Part shown: piece after piece, positions 44,127 through 52,756 of the stretch | How the letters are laid out: each line of letters begins with the position of its first letter | Position numbering within the stretch: position 1 is the first letter of the stretch | Assembly (NCBI RefSeq): GCF_002607855.1 | Contig: NZ_AWQQ01000042.1 | Location: 62,001-126,000, forward strand | Direction: 5' to 3' | DNA from: Desulforamulus profundi | GTDB taxonomy: Bacteria; Bacillota_B; Desulfotomaculia; Desulfotomaculales; Desulfotomaculaceae | DNA length: 64,000 bases | Position numbers and translations under genes: made by a program | The notes under the pieces: model-generated | Database searches by the model: none | What the model was told of the DNA's origin: nothing | Seen by the model: only the letters and a program-made list of their open reading frames with translations

Positions 44127-45704
44127 ATGTACATTCAGTTTTTAGGAGCTGCCCAAACCGTTACCGGTTCTTGCTTTTTAGTGGATACAGGATCTACCCG
44201 CCTGCTGGTGGACTGCGGGTTATTCCAGGGGTCTAAAGAAATTAAAGAGCGCAACTACCGCAACTTTCCCATTGCCCCGTCCAGTGTGGATTATGTCCTG
44301 TTAACCCATGCTCATATTGACCACAGCGGACTGCTGCCCAAGTTTATCAAGCACGGTTTTAAGGGCCGGGTCATTGCCACTTCCGCCACGGTGGATTTGT
44401 GTGAAATACTGCTGCCGGATTGCGGGCACATTCAAGAGATGGAAGTTGAAAGGAAGAACCGTAAATACCGCCGTCAGGGGCGTAAGCTGATTGAACCCAT
44501 TTATACCGCGGATGACGGCGCCGATGCATTGAAGTATTTTGAACGGGCAAATTACAACGAGATGATCCCCGTCAGTCCCGATGTAAAAATCTGTTTTCGG
44601 GATGCCGGGCATATTTTAGGGTCCTCCATCATTGAAATGTGGGTCCGGGAAAACGGCAAAGAGACCAAGCTGGTCTTCTCCGGGGATATCGGCAACAGTG
44701 ACCAGCCCTTCATCAAAGACCCGACCTTTATTGCCGAAGCGGATTATGTCATTATGGAATCCACCTACGGCAACCGCCTGCACCGGAATGTGCAAGACAA
44801 ACTGGAACTGCTGCGGCAGGCCATCGTGGATACCTACCACAAAGGTGGTAAATTAATTATCCCGTCCTTTGCCGCAGGTCGTACCCAGGATATCCTTTAC
44901 AGCATCAACTTGTTAAGAATGCAAAAGGCCATTCCGGAACTGCCGGTCTATATCGACAGCCCAATGGCCATCAAAGCCACCGAGATTTTCCATAAAAACT
45001 GTGATATCTGTAACATGGAGACCCAGGAACTGATCTCCAGAGGGTTAAGCCCCCTGGAGATGTCCAATATCAGGACCACGTTGACCATGGAGGAATCCCG
45101 GGAGTTAAACTTTATGAACGGCAGGGCCATCATTATTTCCGCCAGCGGCATGTGCGATGCCGGCCGGATTAAACACCACCTGCGCCACAACCTCTGGCGC
45201 CCGGAAAGCACCGTTTTGTTTGTGGGCTACCAGGCCGAAGGAACTCTGGGACGGCGGATTCTCTCGGGCGAAAAAACCGTACGCATTCACGGGGAGGAAG
45301 TGGTGGTAAAGGCGGAAATCCGCAATATCGACGGGTACTCCGCCCATGCTGACCAGGACGCCCTGTTGAATTGGATTAAGCAATTTTCCAGCAGCTTAAA
45401 GCAGGTGTTTATTGTACACGGGGAAACAAAGGCAGCCGCAAACTTTGAGAGCTTGCTGAAAGCGGAGGGTATTAACGCCTGTGTGCCCCACTGGCTGGAG
45501 AAGATCCAGTTGACTTCTCCTGTTCAACAGCGGGTACCGCAGATTTTTGTGGACACCTGGCAGAGTATTACGGAAAAAATGCAGCGAGTCATGCAGGGTG
45601 ATCTGTCCCCCGCCAAATACTCCGTACTGCTTCGCCAACTGGCCGAACTGGAGGCTCAAATGAATGAAGCCATCCAGGAGGAGGTCCAATCCAAGTTAGC
45701 CTAA
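44127..45704 (+). CDS. Beta-CASP metallo-beta-lactamase RNA nuclease (CPSF73-like)
   Basis: 525 residues. The metallo-beta-lactamase domain has the HAHIDHSG zinc motif (LLTHAHIDHSGLLPKF), DAGHILGSS and VFSGDIGNSDQP; the beta-CASP insert carries SFAAGRTQDILYSI; DGYSAHADQDALLNWI and IVHGE close the RMMBL part. Such proteins cut or trim RNA in the cytoplasm. Length is near that of bacterial and archaeal CPSF-like enzymes. GGGGAGG precedes ATG 44127. Confidence 0.88.
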   Translation: MYIQFLGAAQTVTGSCFLVDTGSTRLLVDCGLFQGSKEIKERNYRNFPIAPSSVDYVLLTHAHIDHSGLLPKFIKHGFKGRVIATSATVDLCEILLPDCGHIQEMEVERKNRKYRRQGRKLIEPIYTADDGADALKYFERANYNEMIPVSPDVKICFRDAGHILGSSIIEMWVRENGKETKLVFSGDIGNSDQPFIKDPTFIAEADYVIMESTYGNRLHRNVQDKLELLRQAIVDTYHKGGKLIIPSFAAGRTQDILYSINLLRMQKAIPELPVYIDSPMAIKATEIFHKNCDICNMETQELISRGLSPLEMSNIRTTLTMEESRELNFMNGRAIIISASGMCDAGRIKHHLRHNLWRPESTVLFVGYQAEGTLGRRILSGEKTVRIHGEEVVVKAEIRNIDGYSAHADQDALLNWIKQFSSSLKQVFIVHGETKAAANFESLLKAEGINACVPHWLEKIQLTSPVQQRVPQIFVDTWQSITEKMQRVMQGDLSPAKYSVLLRQLAELEAQMNEAIQEEVQSKLA

Positions 45705-45717
45705 ACGGAGGTGCCGG

Positions 45718-46538
45718 ATGCAGGGGATTCGCATTGAACAAAAGGGAGACTTTCAGTATATTCAATTTGATTCCTTTGCCGAAAGCGGCAGCATAACCCA
45801 CGGTTTTACCACCCGCAGGGGCGGCGTCAGCTCCTTCCCTTACCATACCCTGAACATGGCCCTGCACGTGGGGGATCACCCGGATCACGTCCGGGCCAAC
45901 CGGGCGGTGGCCTGTGCGGCCCTTGACATCAACCCGGCGGACCTGGTGGCTGCTATGCAGGTGCATGGCAGCAGGGTGGAGGTGGTGGGTCCGGAACACC
46001 GGGGCCGGGGTGCCCTGGACTATGACACCGCGATCCCGGACACCGATGCCTGATTACCGATAGGCCCGGCCTACCGCTTTCCAGTTATTATGCGGACTGT
46101 GTCCCCATCCTCCTTTACGACCCGGTCAAGACCTGCATCGGCTTGGCCCATGCGGGCTGGCGGGGCACTGTCCGGCGCATCGCCGGTGAAACCGTTGCCA
46201 GGATGATGGAAGCCTATGGCTGTCACCCCGGAAACATCCTGGCAGGCATTGGTCCGTCCATCGGCCCCTGCTGCTACCAGGTGGATATGCCGGTACAGCA
46301 GGCTTTGGCCAAAGGCTTTCCTGACTGGCAGGAACTGCTAAAGCCTGCGGGACCCGACCGCTGGCTGCTGGATTTATGGGAAACCAACCGGAAAGTTTTG
46401 CTGGATGCAGGGATTAAACCGGAACATATCACCGCAGCACGTTTGTGTACGGCCTGCCGAACCGACTTGTTTTTTTCCTACCGGGTGGAACAAGGAAAAA
46501 CCGGACGCATGGCATCTTTAATTATGATAAAGGAATGA
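45718..46538 (+). CDS. pgeF: Purine nucleoside phosphorylase / peptidoglycan editing factor PgeF, YlmD (frame broken once)
   Basis: YfiH/YlmD-family zinc protein, known both as a purine nucleoside-processing enzyme and as a factor preventing wrong amino-acid use by MurC. HGFTTRRGGVSSFPYHTLNMALHVGD is the typical N-terminus, and GLAHAGWRGTVRRIAGETV and GIGPSIGPCCYQV hold conserved His and Cys ligands. A C is missing at 46048-46050; restored sequence reads DALITDRPGLPLSSYYADCVPIL. About 273 residues. In Bacillus it lies directly after ylmC; here 19 kb away. Confidence 0.9.
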
Positions 46539-46561
46539 GCACAAAACAGGGGGTGCACGCC

Positions 46562-47260
46562 TTGCCCAAGATTTTGATCGTCGATGATGAACAACCCATT
46601 CGTGAGCTGGTCAAGTTCAACCTGGAAAGGGAGGGTTTCCAGGTCCTACAGGCCGGGGACGGAAATACCGCCATGGAAATCGCCAAAAGTGAAAACCCTG
46701 ATTTGATTGTTTTGGATATTATGCTGCCGGAACAGGACGGGTTAACGGTTTGCCGCAACCTGCACCAGAGCCCGGGTACCCGTTCCATCCCCATCATTAT
46801 GCTCAGTGCCCGTACAGAAGAATTGGACAAGGTGCTGGGACTGGAGATGGGGGCGGACGACTATATTACCAAGCCCTTCAGCCCCCGGGAATTGGTGGCC
46901 AGGATAAAGGCCCGCCTGCGCCGCCAGACGGCGGAGGCGCAGGTCAGCGAGCAGCCCGGCAGAATTACGGTGGGTAAACTGGTCATTGATCAGGACCGCT
47001 TTATTGTATCTTATAACGGGGTCAAGCAGGACCTTACCCCGAAGGAGTTTGAGTTATTGCGTTACCTGGCCCGCAATCCCGGCAAGGTTTTTACCCGGGA
47101 CTTTTTACTGGAGCAAATTTGGGGCTATGATTTTGCCGGCGATTCCAGGACGGTGGATGTACACATTCGCCATATCCGCCAGAAGTTGGAGCAAATTCCC
47201 GATGCCCCGCAATTTATTGAGACGGTACGGGGGGTAGGCTACCGCTTTAAGGAGGTCTAG
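46562..47260 (+). CDS. phoP: Phosphate response regulator PhoP/PhoB
   Basis: OmpR-family response regulator, 232 residues. KILIVDDEQPIRELVKFNLE begins the receiver; the phosphorylated Asp is in VLDIMLPEQDG near residue 55; TKPFSPRELVARI holds the conserved Lys. The C-terminal winged helix has LTPKEFELLRYL and SRTVDVHIRHIRQKL. Assigned to phosphate because phoR, pstB, phoU and a Pho-box follow. TTG 46562 fits GGGGGTG; ATG 46535, overlapping the pgeF stop, is an alternative. Confidence 0.88.
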   Translation: MPKILIVDDEQPIRELVKFNLEREGFQVLQAGDGNTAMEIAKSENPDLIVLDIMLPEQDGLTVCRNLHQSPGTRSIPIIMLSARTEELDKVLGLEMGADDYITKPFSPRELVARIKARLRRQTAEAQVSEQPGRITVGKLVIDQDRFIVSYNGVKQDLTPKEFELLRYLARNPGKVFTRDFLLEQIWGYDFAGDSRTVDVHIRHIRQKLEQIPDAPQFIETVRGVGYRFKEV

Positions 47261-47267
47261 GCGTAAG

Positions 47268-48629
47268 GTGCTAAAAGGGATTCGGCGGCGGACCATTGGC
47301 AGCTATGCTTTTCTTTTTTTAGTTTTTATTGCGTTATCGTTCTTAAAATCCCTGGGAATTGTAGACATGCTGACGGTACTGCTGGGGTCCTTCTGGGCAA
47401 CGGTGGTCATGGCCTGGCTCACCAACCGGCGGTTGATCACCCCGGTGGAACAAATTACCCTGGTGGCCCAGGAAATGGCCGGGGGCATCCTGGATACCGA
47501 AATCCGGGTCAAGGGGGAAGAAGAGCTGGATGACCTGGCCTGGAGCATCAACTATATGGCCCGGGAACTGCGAAAGAACTTATTCGTCATTACGGAAGAA
47601 CGAAACCGCGCCCGCGCCATTTTAAACAGCATGGCGGACGGGGTGATTGCCCTGGACAAGTACGGCCGGGTGATTCTAATAAACCCGGTGGTGGAAGGCA
47701 TTTTTAAAATTAAAGAGGAAGAATGGGCCGGTAATCAATTAATTAAGGTCATCCGCAACCACGAACTGGAGGAACATTTTATCCGGGCTCTGAACAGCAT
47801 GCAGCCGGTGTTAAACAACGAACTGCAGGTGCTTACCCCCGAACCCCGGCTCTTCCGGGTTCATATTTCCCCGTTAAAAGGAAGCCATGAGGAAAGAATG
47901 GGCGTGGTTGGTTTGCTGACGGATGTTACCGAGCGGCGTAAACTGGAAAGAATGCGCTCGGAATTTGTGGCCAACGTTTCTCATGAACTGCGGACTCCCC
48001 TCACATCCATCAATGGATTTGTGGAGACTCTGCTGGACGGGGCCATCGAAGATCCCACCCTTGCCAAAAACTTTTTAGAAATTATTAATGCAGAGGGCAA
48101 GCGTCTGGCCAACTTAATTGACGACCTGCTGAAGCTGTCCCGCCTGGAGGACCGGCGCACCAAACTCAATAAGCAGCCGGTTGATTTGGCTGAGGTCATC
48201 AACAATACCGTCAAAATGTTTGAGGCCCGGGCGACGGACAAGAACATCGAACTGACCACAGCGCTTCCCCAGGAGATGCTCCCGGTACCGGGGGACCAGG
48301 GGTTTCTGTCCCAGGTGCTGGTAAACCTGGTGGACAATGCGATTAAATATACGCTGCCCGGGGGCAAAGTTGGGATTGAGGTAACCTACAGCCAGGAAGA
48401 AGTAACTGTGGCTGTCTCAGATACCGGCATTGGCATTCCGCCCGAGAGTTTGCCCCGGGTGTTTGAGCGATTTTACAGGGTGGACAAAGCCAGGAGCAGG
48501 GACATGGGCGGCACCGGGCTGGGGCTGTCCATCTCCAAACATATCATTGAGGCCCACGGCGGCAAGATCCGGGCAGAAAGTGACCAGGAAGGAAGCACAT
48601 TCAGCTTTACCCTGCCGTTGCATGACTAA
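47268..48629 (+). CDS. phoR: Sensor histidine kinase PhoR
   Basis: 453 residues. Two closely spaced membrane segments (residues 8-26 and 32-50) leave almost no external loop, so sensing must use the membrane or partner proteins. HAMP (about 50-100), PAS (115-215), HisKA with VANVSHELRTPLTSINGF (phospho-His near 239), and an HATPase domain with NLVDNAIKY, DTGIGIP and GTGLGLSI. Such short PhoR forms are known in clostridia, where PstB/PhoU relay the phosphate signal. It lies directly after phoP. Confidence 0.9.
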   Translation: MLKGIRRRTIGSYAFLFLVFIALSFLKSLGIVDMLTVLLGSFWATVVMAWLTNRRLITPVEQITLVAQEMAGGILDTEIRVKGEEELDDLAWSINYMARELRKNLFVITEERNRARAILNSMADGVIALDKYGRVILINPVVEGIFKIKEEEWAGNQLIKVIRNHELEEHFIRALNSMQPVLNNELQVLTPEPRLFRVHISPLKGSHEERMGVVGLLTDVTERRKLERMRSEFVANVSHELRTPLTSINGFVETLLDGAIEDPTLAKNFLEIINAEGKRLANLIDDLLKLSRLEDRRTKLNKQPVDLAEVINNTVKMFEARATDKNIELTTALPQEMLPVPGDQGFLSQVLVNLVDNAIKYTLPGGKVGIEVTYSQEEVTVAVSDTGIGIPPESLPRVFERFYRVDKARSRDMGGTGLGLSISKHIIEAHGGKIRAESDQEGSTFSFTLPLHD

Positions 48630-48651
48630 TGGTTCAACAATATTTAATTTA

Positions 48652-48701
48652 TTAACGTTATTTTAACATTACAGCAATAAACGTATAACATGAGATTGTT
48701 A
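48652..48701 (+). promoter_or_regulatory. Pho-box (11-bp TTAACA repeats) before pstB
   Basis: TTAACG at 48652, TTAACA at 48663, ATAACA at 48685 and TTGTTA at 48696 are all in an 11-base register (one weak position at 48674). Gram-positive PhoP binds TTAACA-like direct repeats with about 11-bp steps. It lies between phoR and pstB. Confidence 0.65.
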
Positions 48702-48713
48702 CACTTTGAGGAG

Positions 48714-48783
48714 TGCGAAGTGAGAGGTGAGAAGTGAGATTGAACATTTTTCTCACCTTTAACCTTTCCCTTCTCATTTCTCA
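48714..48783. repeat. Heptad array before pstB (two opposed arms)
   Basis: Ten 7-base units in register: tgcgaag, tgagagg, tgagaag, tgagatt, gaacatt, tttctca, cctttaa, cctttcc, cttctca, tttctca. The first four and last five form opposed arms, as at 7673 and 9145. It ends next to the AGGAGGT ribosome site of pstB. Confidence 0.75.
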
Positions 48784-48799
48784 GACAGGAGGTAACGCT

Positions 48800-49553
48800 G
48801 TGGCGTACAAGATAACAGTCAGAGATTTAAACTTGTTTTACCGTGACCTGCAGGCCCTGACAAATATCAACCTTGATATAGAGGAGAAAAAAGTAACAGC
48901 CTGATCGGTCCCTCGGGGTGCGGCAAGTCCACCTTCTTACGGACGTTAAACCGTATGAACGATTTGATTGAAGGGGTTCGGGTGGAGGGCCAGGTCCTAC
49001 TGGACGGGCAGGACCTCTATGGACCCGAGGTGGACGTGGTGGCGCTACGCAAGAGGTCGGTATGGTATTCCAGAGGCCAAACCCTTTCCCTATGACGGTT
49101 TATGACAATGTCGCCTATGGACCCAGGATTCACGGACAAAAAGACCGGCGGGTTTTGGACGAAATTGTGGAAAACAGCCTCAAGTCGGCGGCCCTTTGGG
49201 ACGAGGTAAAGGACAGGCTGCATAAAACCGCCCTGGGACTGTCCGGCGGTCAGCAGCAGCGTCTTTGTATTGCCAGGCTTTTGGCGGTGGAACCGGAAGT
49301 ACTGCTGATGGACGAACCCACCTCTGCCCTTGACCCCATTTCCACCCTCAAGGTGGAGGAATTAATCCGGGAGTTAAAGAATAATTATACCATTGTCATC
49401 GTAACCCACAACATGCAACAAGCGGCCCGGGTCTCTGACAGCACCGCCTTCTTCCTGAACGGGGAGCTCATTGAATTTGGCAATACCGAACTGATCTTTA
49501 CCAGTCCCAGAGACAAGCGGACGGAGGACTACATTACCGGTCGTTTCGGATAA
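48800..49553 (+). CDS. pstB: Phosphate ABC transporter ATP-binding protein PstB (frame broken twice)
   Basis: ATPase of the high-affinity phosphate importer. Restoring a C at about 48900 and a G at about 49056 gives one chain: [44 protein letters not shown] (Walker A), [20 protein letters not shown] (Q-loop), [19 protein letters not shown] (signature), [15 protein letters not shown] (Walker B), [13 protein letters not shown] (H-loop). About 251 residues, normal length. No pstS, pstC or pstA is next to it. GTG 48800 follows AGGAGGT. Confidence 0.9.
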
Positions 49554-49583
49554 AATTTTTAAAATATGATATAAGGGGGTACG

Positions 49584-50246
49584 TTGGTTTTGGCCACCCG
49601 TCAATCCTTTGATAAAGCCTTGGCAGAACTGCAGCAGGATGTCCTGCGTATGGCCAGTGTAGTGGAGAAATCCATCTACAACGCAGTTAAATCGTTAGCA
49701 ACCCAGGATCCCATTCTGGCCGGAGAAGTCATCGAAGGCGATGACATTGTTGATGAACAACGCCATCAAATTGAAGACAAAATTATTAAGATTATCGCCA
49801 CCCAGCAGCCCATGGCGAAGGACCTGCGCATTCTCATTACGGGCATTCGCATTGTCATGAGTTTGGAGCGGATGGCGGACCATTCGGTGGATATTGCCAG
49901 GGTCACCATGTGCCTGGCGGACCAAAAACTGATCAAACCGCTGGTTGGCATCACCGCCATGGCCAAACTGGCCCAGCAAATGGTCAAGGACGGCCTGGAT
50001 GCCTACGTTCACAACGACCCGGAAAAGGCCAGGGAGATGTGTGAAGCCGACGACGAAGTGGATCACATCTACCACCAGACCTTTAAACACCTGGTGGCCC
50101 ACATGAAGCGGGATCCGGAAACCATCGGGCAGGCAACCTACCTGCTGTTTGTGGCCAGGTTCCTGGAACGTATCGCCGACCATGCCACCAACATTGGTGA
50201 GGCTGTGGTCTACCAGGCCACCGGGGAACGGAAAGAATTAAATTAA
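49584..50246 (+). CDS. phoU: Phosphate uptake regulator PhoU
   Basis: Two three-helix PhoU domains, 220 residues: QSFDKALAELQQDVLRMASVVEKSI, then ATQQPMAKDLRILITGIRIVMSLERMADHSVDIAR and, in the second repeat, VARFLERIADHATNIGEAVVY. E(x)RxxDH motifs bind metal. PhoU damps Pst and PhoR activity when phosphate is plentiful. TTG 49584 or TTG 49590 may start it; AAGGGGGT lies just upstream. Confidence 0.93.
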   Translation: MVLATRQSFDKALAELQQDVLRMASVVEKSIYNAVKSLATQDPILAGEVIEGDDIVDEQRHQIEDKIIKIIATQQPMAKDLRILITGIRIVMSLERMADHSVDIARVTMCLADQKLIKPLVGITAMAKLAQQMVKDGLDAYVHNDPEKAREMCEADDEVDHIYHQTFKHLVAHMKRDPETIGQATYLLFVARFLERIADHATNIGEAVVYQATGERKELN

Positions 50247-50252
50247 AAAAAG

Positions 50253-50279
50253 AAAAAACGCCCAAAAGGGCGTTTTTTT
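50253..50279 (+). terminator. Intrinsic terminator after phoU
   Basis: AAAAAACGCCC and GGGCGTTTTTT form a perfect stem around AAAA. Ends the phosphate operon. Confidence 0.92.
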
Positions 50280-50343
50280 ACGAAGGAATTTATTGATTAA
50301 CTGTCGAAAATCTCTTACTGGAAGAACAAGGCAGGTGGTGGTC

Positions 50344-51330
50344 GTGACGGAAGAGACAGGCATCAAACAAAGGCCGGGACGCCACAGAAAGATACGGGTA
50401 TTAAACAAAAGTCGCCTCTTCTTTTTTATGTTTTTTTGTCTTGTTTTTTTTACCTTTTCCTGGTTTTTGGCCGGCGGGGTAAAAACCTTTATATTAAAAC
50501 AATTTGTCAAGATCGAAGCACTTCAGCCGGGGGTTGCCGCACAGGATTTTGCAGGCCAGGGCATCCTCATTAAACAGGAATACCTGGTCAACGCTCCGGT
50601 GAAGGGCGTCATGAAATTTTCGGTTCCCGAAGGCGAACGGGTAAAGACCGGCACCACCTTCGGCATTCTCTCCGCTTCCAGCATGGAATCTGTCTCCGGG
50701 GTCAAGCAATATGCGGTGAAAGCCCCTGTGAGCGGGGTGGTGTGCAATCATATGGATGGCTTGGAAACGATTCTGGTTCCCGGTAATCTGGATGTTGTGG
50801 AAATATCTGCTTTGGATAAAATAGAAAATAGCAGTCCTCCCGTGCAAACCGGTTTGGTTGAGAGCGGGCAGCCTGTGGCCAAGATTATTGATAACCTGGC
50901 CCCGGTATACATTTACAGCCTGTTCAAAGAGGAAGAAATCAAACAGATCCAACTGTATAAGAAGTCCGGCATTACGATAAAATGGAAGAATGAGGCTATT
51001 GAAGCCAGGATCGATAAGGTCTTTACGGGAAAACAGCCGGCCATCCTGTTCATGGTAAAAAACTATCCGGATGAACTTCTTCATCACCGAAAAATAAATT
51101 TTCATCTAACCACCGCCATGCTGGAAGGCATTCTGGTGGAAGAAAAATCCCTGGTGCAAAGGGATGACCAGGATGGTTTATACCTGGTGTGGAAAGGGTT
51201 GGTGCGCTGGGTTCCGGTGGAAATTGCCGGGCGTCTGGGAGAGCAGGTAGCCATCCAGGGAAAAGACATCCAACCGGGCATACTGTATGTGGTCAATCCC
51301 ACCTTTGCCCGGGAAGGGGACAAGCTGTAA
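50344..51330 (+). CDS. HlyD-like membrane adaptor protein
   Basis: 328 residues: basic tail (KQRPGRHRKIRVLNKSR), one membrane segment (LFFFMFFCLVFFTFSWFLA), then beta-barrel/lipoyl-type sequence (VNAPVKGVMKFSVPEGERVKTGTTFGIL; VKAPVSGVVCNHMDGLE) as in HlyD/EmrA adaptors. No ABC transporter or outer-membrane partner is encoded nearby, and the organism is expected to be Gram-positive, so an envelope or division-related role is possible; position before yggS-sepF hints at this. GTG 50344 behind AGGTGGTG. Confidence 0.7.
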   Translation: MTEETGIKQRPGRHRKIRVLNKSRLFFFMFFCLVFFTFSWFLAGGVKTFILKQFVKIEALQPGVAAQDFAGQGILIKQEYLVNAPVKGVMKFSVPEGERVKTGTTFGILSASSMESVSGVKQYAVKAPVSGVVCNHMDGLETILVPGNLDVVEISALDKIENSSPPVQTGLVESGQPVAKIIDNLAPVYIYSLFKEEEIKQIQLYKKSGITIKWKNEAIEARIDKVFTGKQPAILFMVKNYPDELLHHRKINFHLTTAMLEGILVEEKSLVQRDDQDGLYLVWKGLVRWVPVEIAGRLGEQVAIQGKDIQPGILYVVNPTFAREGDKL

Positions 51331-51347
51331 ATAAGGCGGGGAAAACC

Positions 51348-52023
51348 TTGAGTGTTGTTGACAACCTTGCATTAATTCAAAAGCAAATTGCCCAATGTGC
51401 CTTAAAGGCTGGCAGAAACCCTGCCTCCGTTACACTCATAGCGGTGACCAAAAACGTGTCCGCCGCCAGGGCGGGGGAATGTGTGGCCGCCGGTGTGGCA
51501 GACCTGGGGGAAAACCGGGTACAGGAGCTTCGCGATAAATATCCGGCAGTGGCAGGGGCCCGCTGGCACCTGATCGGGCACCTGCAGAGCAATAAGGTTA
51601 AATATATCATCGGCAAGGTGGCCCTGCTGCACTCCTTGGACCGCTGGTCGCTGGCACTGGAAATCAGCCGCAGGTCCCAGGAGGCCGGATTGGTCACACC
51701 GGTGCTGGTTCAGGTCAATGTGGCCGGGGAGGAAAGCAAGTTTGGCCTGCCGGTGGACGAGGTGACCGACTTTGTTAGCGAAGCGGCCGGTCTGCCGGGC
51801 ATTTCCACCCAAGCTGATGACCATTGCGCCCTTTGTGGAGGACCCCGAGGAGGTCAGGCCGGTATTCCGAAGACTCAAGCAAATGGCGGACCGGTTAAGA
51901 GAAATTCCAGGTGCCACGATGGAACAGCTGTCGATGGGCATGACCAACGATTTTCAAGTTGCCGTTGAGGAAGGTTCCACGATGGTACGAATTGGTACGG
52001 CAATCTTTGGCAGCCGGTATTAA
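51348..52023 (+). CDS. yggS: PLP homeostasis protein YggS/YlmE (frame broken once)
   Basis: PLP-binding barrel protein of the COG0325 family, involved in vitamin B6 and amino-acid balance. AVTKNVSAARAGECVAAGVADLGENRVQEL carries the PLP Lys (TLIAVTKN); WHLIGHLQSNKVKYI, VLVQVNVAGEESKFG and LSMGMTNDFQVAVEEGSTMVRIGTAIFG are diagnostic. Two bases are missing at about 51812 (AAGCTG instead of a predicted AAGGCCTG), giving GISTQGLMTIAPF. About 225 residues. TTG 51348 behind AAGGCGGGG. Next gene is sepF, as in Bacillus. Confidence 0.9.
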
Positions 52024-52037
52024 AAGGAGGGATCCGT

Positions 52038-52475
52038 ATGGCCATAGGGATGTTCGATAAAATACTTGGTTTTATCGGTTTTGAAGAGGTGGAAGAACAG
52101 GTGAAGGAAGAACCCGCTGAGAAAACCGAAGCCCTGCAGCAGGTAAAAAGAAAAAATGCGCCGGTGGTAAGTCTGCATACCGGACGCCAGCTGCGGGTGG
52201 TGGTTTGTGAACCGGCGTCCTTTGACGAAGCCCAGAACATCGCCGATAACCTGAAAAACCGGCGAGCCGTTGTGGTCAACCTGGAAAAAGCCGGAGCTGA
52301 ACAGGCCCGGCGCATCGTGGATTTTATCAGCGGTACCACCTTTGCTTTAAGCGGCGACATGCAAAAGGTGGGGCAGAATATTTTTCTCTTTGTGCCAAAC
52401 AACATCGACATAGCCAATGAGGCAACGAGAGAAACTAAGGATAAAAGTATTTTTTCCTGGGCCAGATCGCAGTAA
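52038..52475 (+). CDS. sepF: Cell division protein SepF
   Basis: 145 residues. An N-terminal amphipathic membrane-binding helix (MFDKILGFIGFEEVEE), a linker, and the SepF core: VVVCEPASFDEAQNIADNLKNRRAVVVNLEKAGAEQARRIVDFISGTTFALSGDMQKVGQNIFLFVPNNIDI. SepF bundles FtsZ and can anchor it to the membrane, which may matter here because FtsA is unusually short. Frame intact. Confidence 0.95.
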   Translation: MAIGMFDKILGFIGFEEVEEQVKEEPAEKTEALQQVKRKNAPVVSLHTGRQLRVVVCEPASFDEAQNIADNLKNRRAVVVNLEKAGAEQARRIVDFISGTTFALSGDMQKVGQNIFLFVPNNIDIANEATRETKDKSIFSWARSQ

Positions 52476-52501
52476 GAAGTATATAAATGACGGGGTGAAG
52501 C

Positions 52502-52756
52502 ATGAATAACGTAGTCGCTTTTCTTAATGTGGCCTTTTGGGTTTATGAAATGATGCTGCTGGCCAGGATTTTGATGTCCTGGTTTCCGCACAATCCTTAC
52601 AATCCCATTGCTCGCTTTCTTTACGAGACAACCGATCCCTATTTGAACATTTTCAGGCGGTTTATTCCGCCCCTCGGCATGATTGATATCTCGCCCATCG
52701 TTGCATTTCTGGTACTGCGCATGATTCAGCAATTTGTATTTAGTTTGGTGAGATAA
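52502..52756 (+). CDS. ylmG: YggT family membrane protein (YlmG)
   Basis: 84 residues, two membrane segments: VAFLNVAFWVYEMMLLARILMSWFP and ISPIVAFLVLRMIQQFVFSL with the conserved loop NPIARFLYETTDPYLNIFRRFIPPLGMIDI. YggT proteins sit beside sepF and affect envelope or division; the exact role is unknown. It ends directly at the ylmH start codon. Confidence 0.92.
   Translation: MNNVVAFLNVAFWVYEMMLLARILMSWFPHNPYNPIARFLYETTDPYLNIFRRFIPPLGMIDISPIVAFLVLRMIQQFVFSLVR

Noticed and set aside
48800..49100. Programmed ribosomal frameshifting in pstB, sigE, nrdD and others
   Set aside because: Slippery heptamers with stimulators were not seen, the shifts occur in many unrelated genes, and all are lost bases; sequencing error is simpler.
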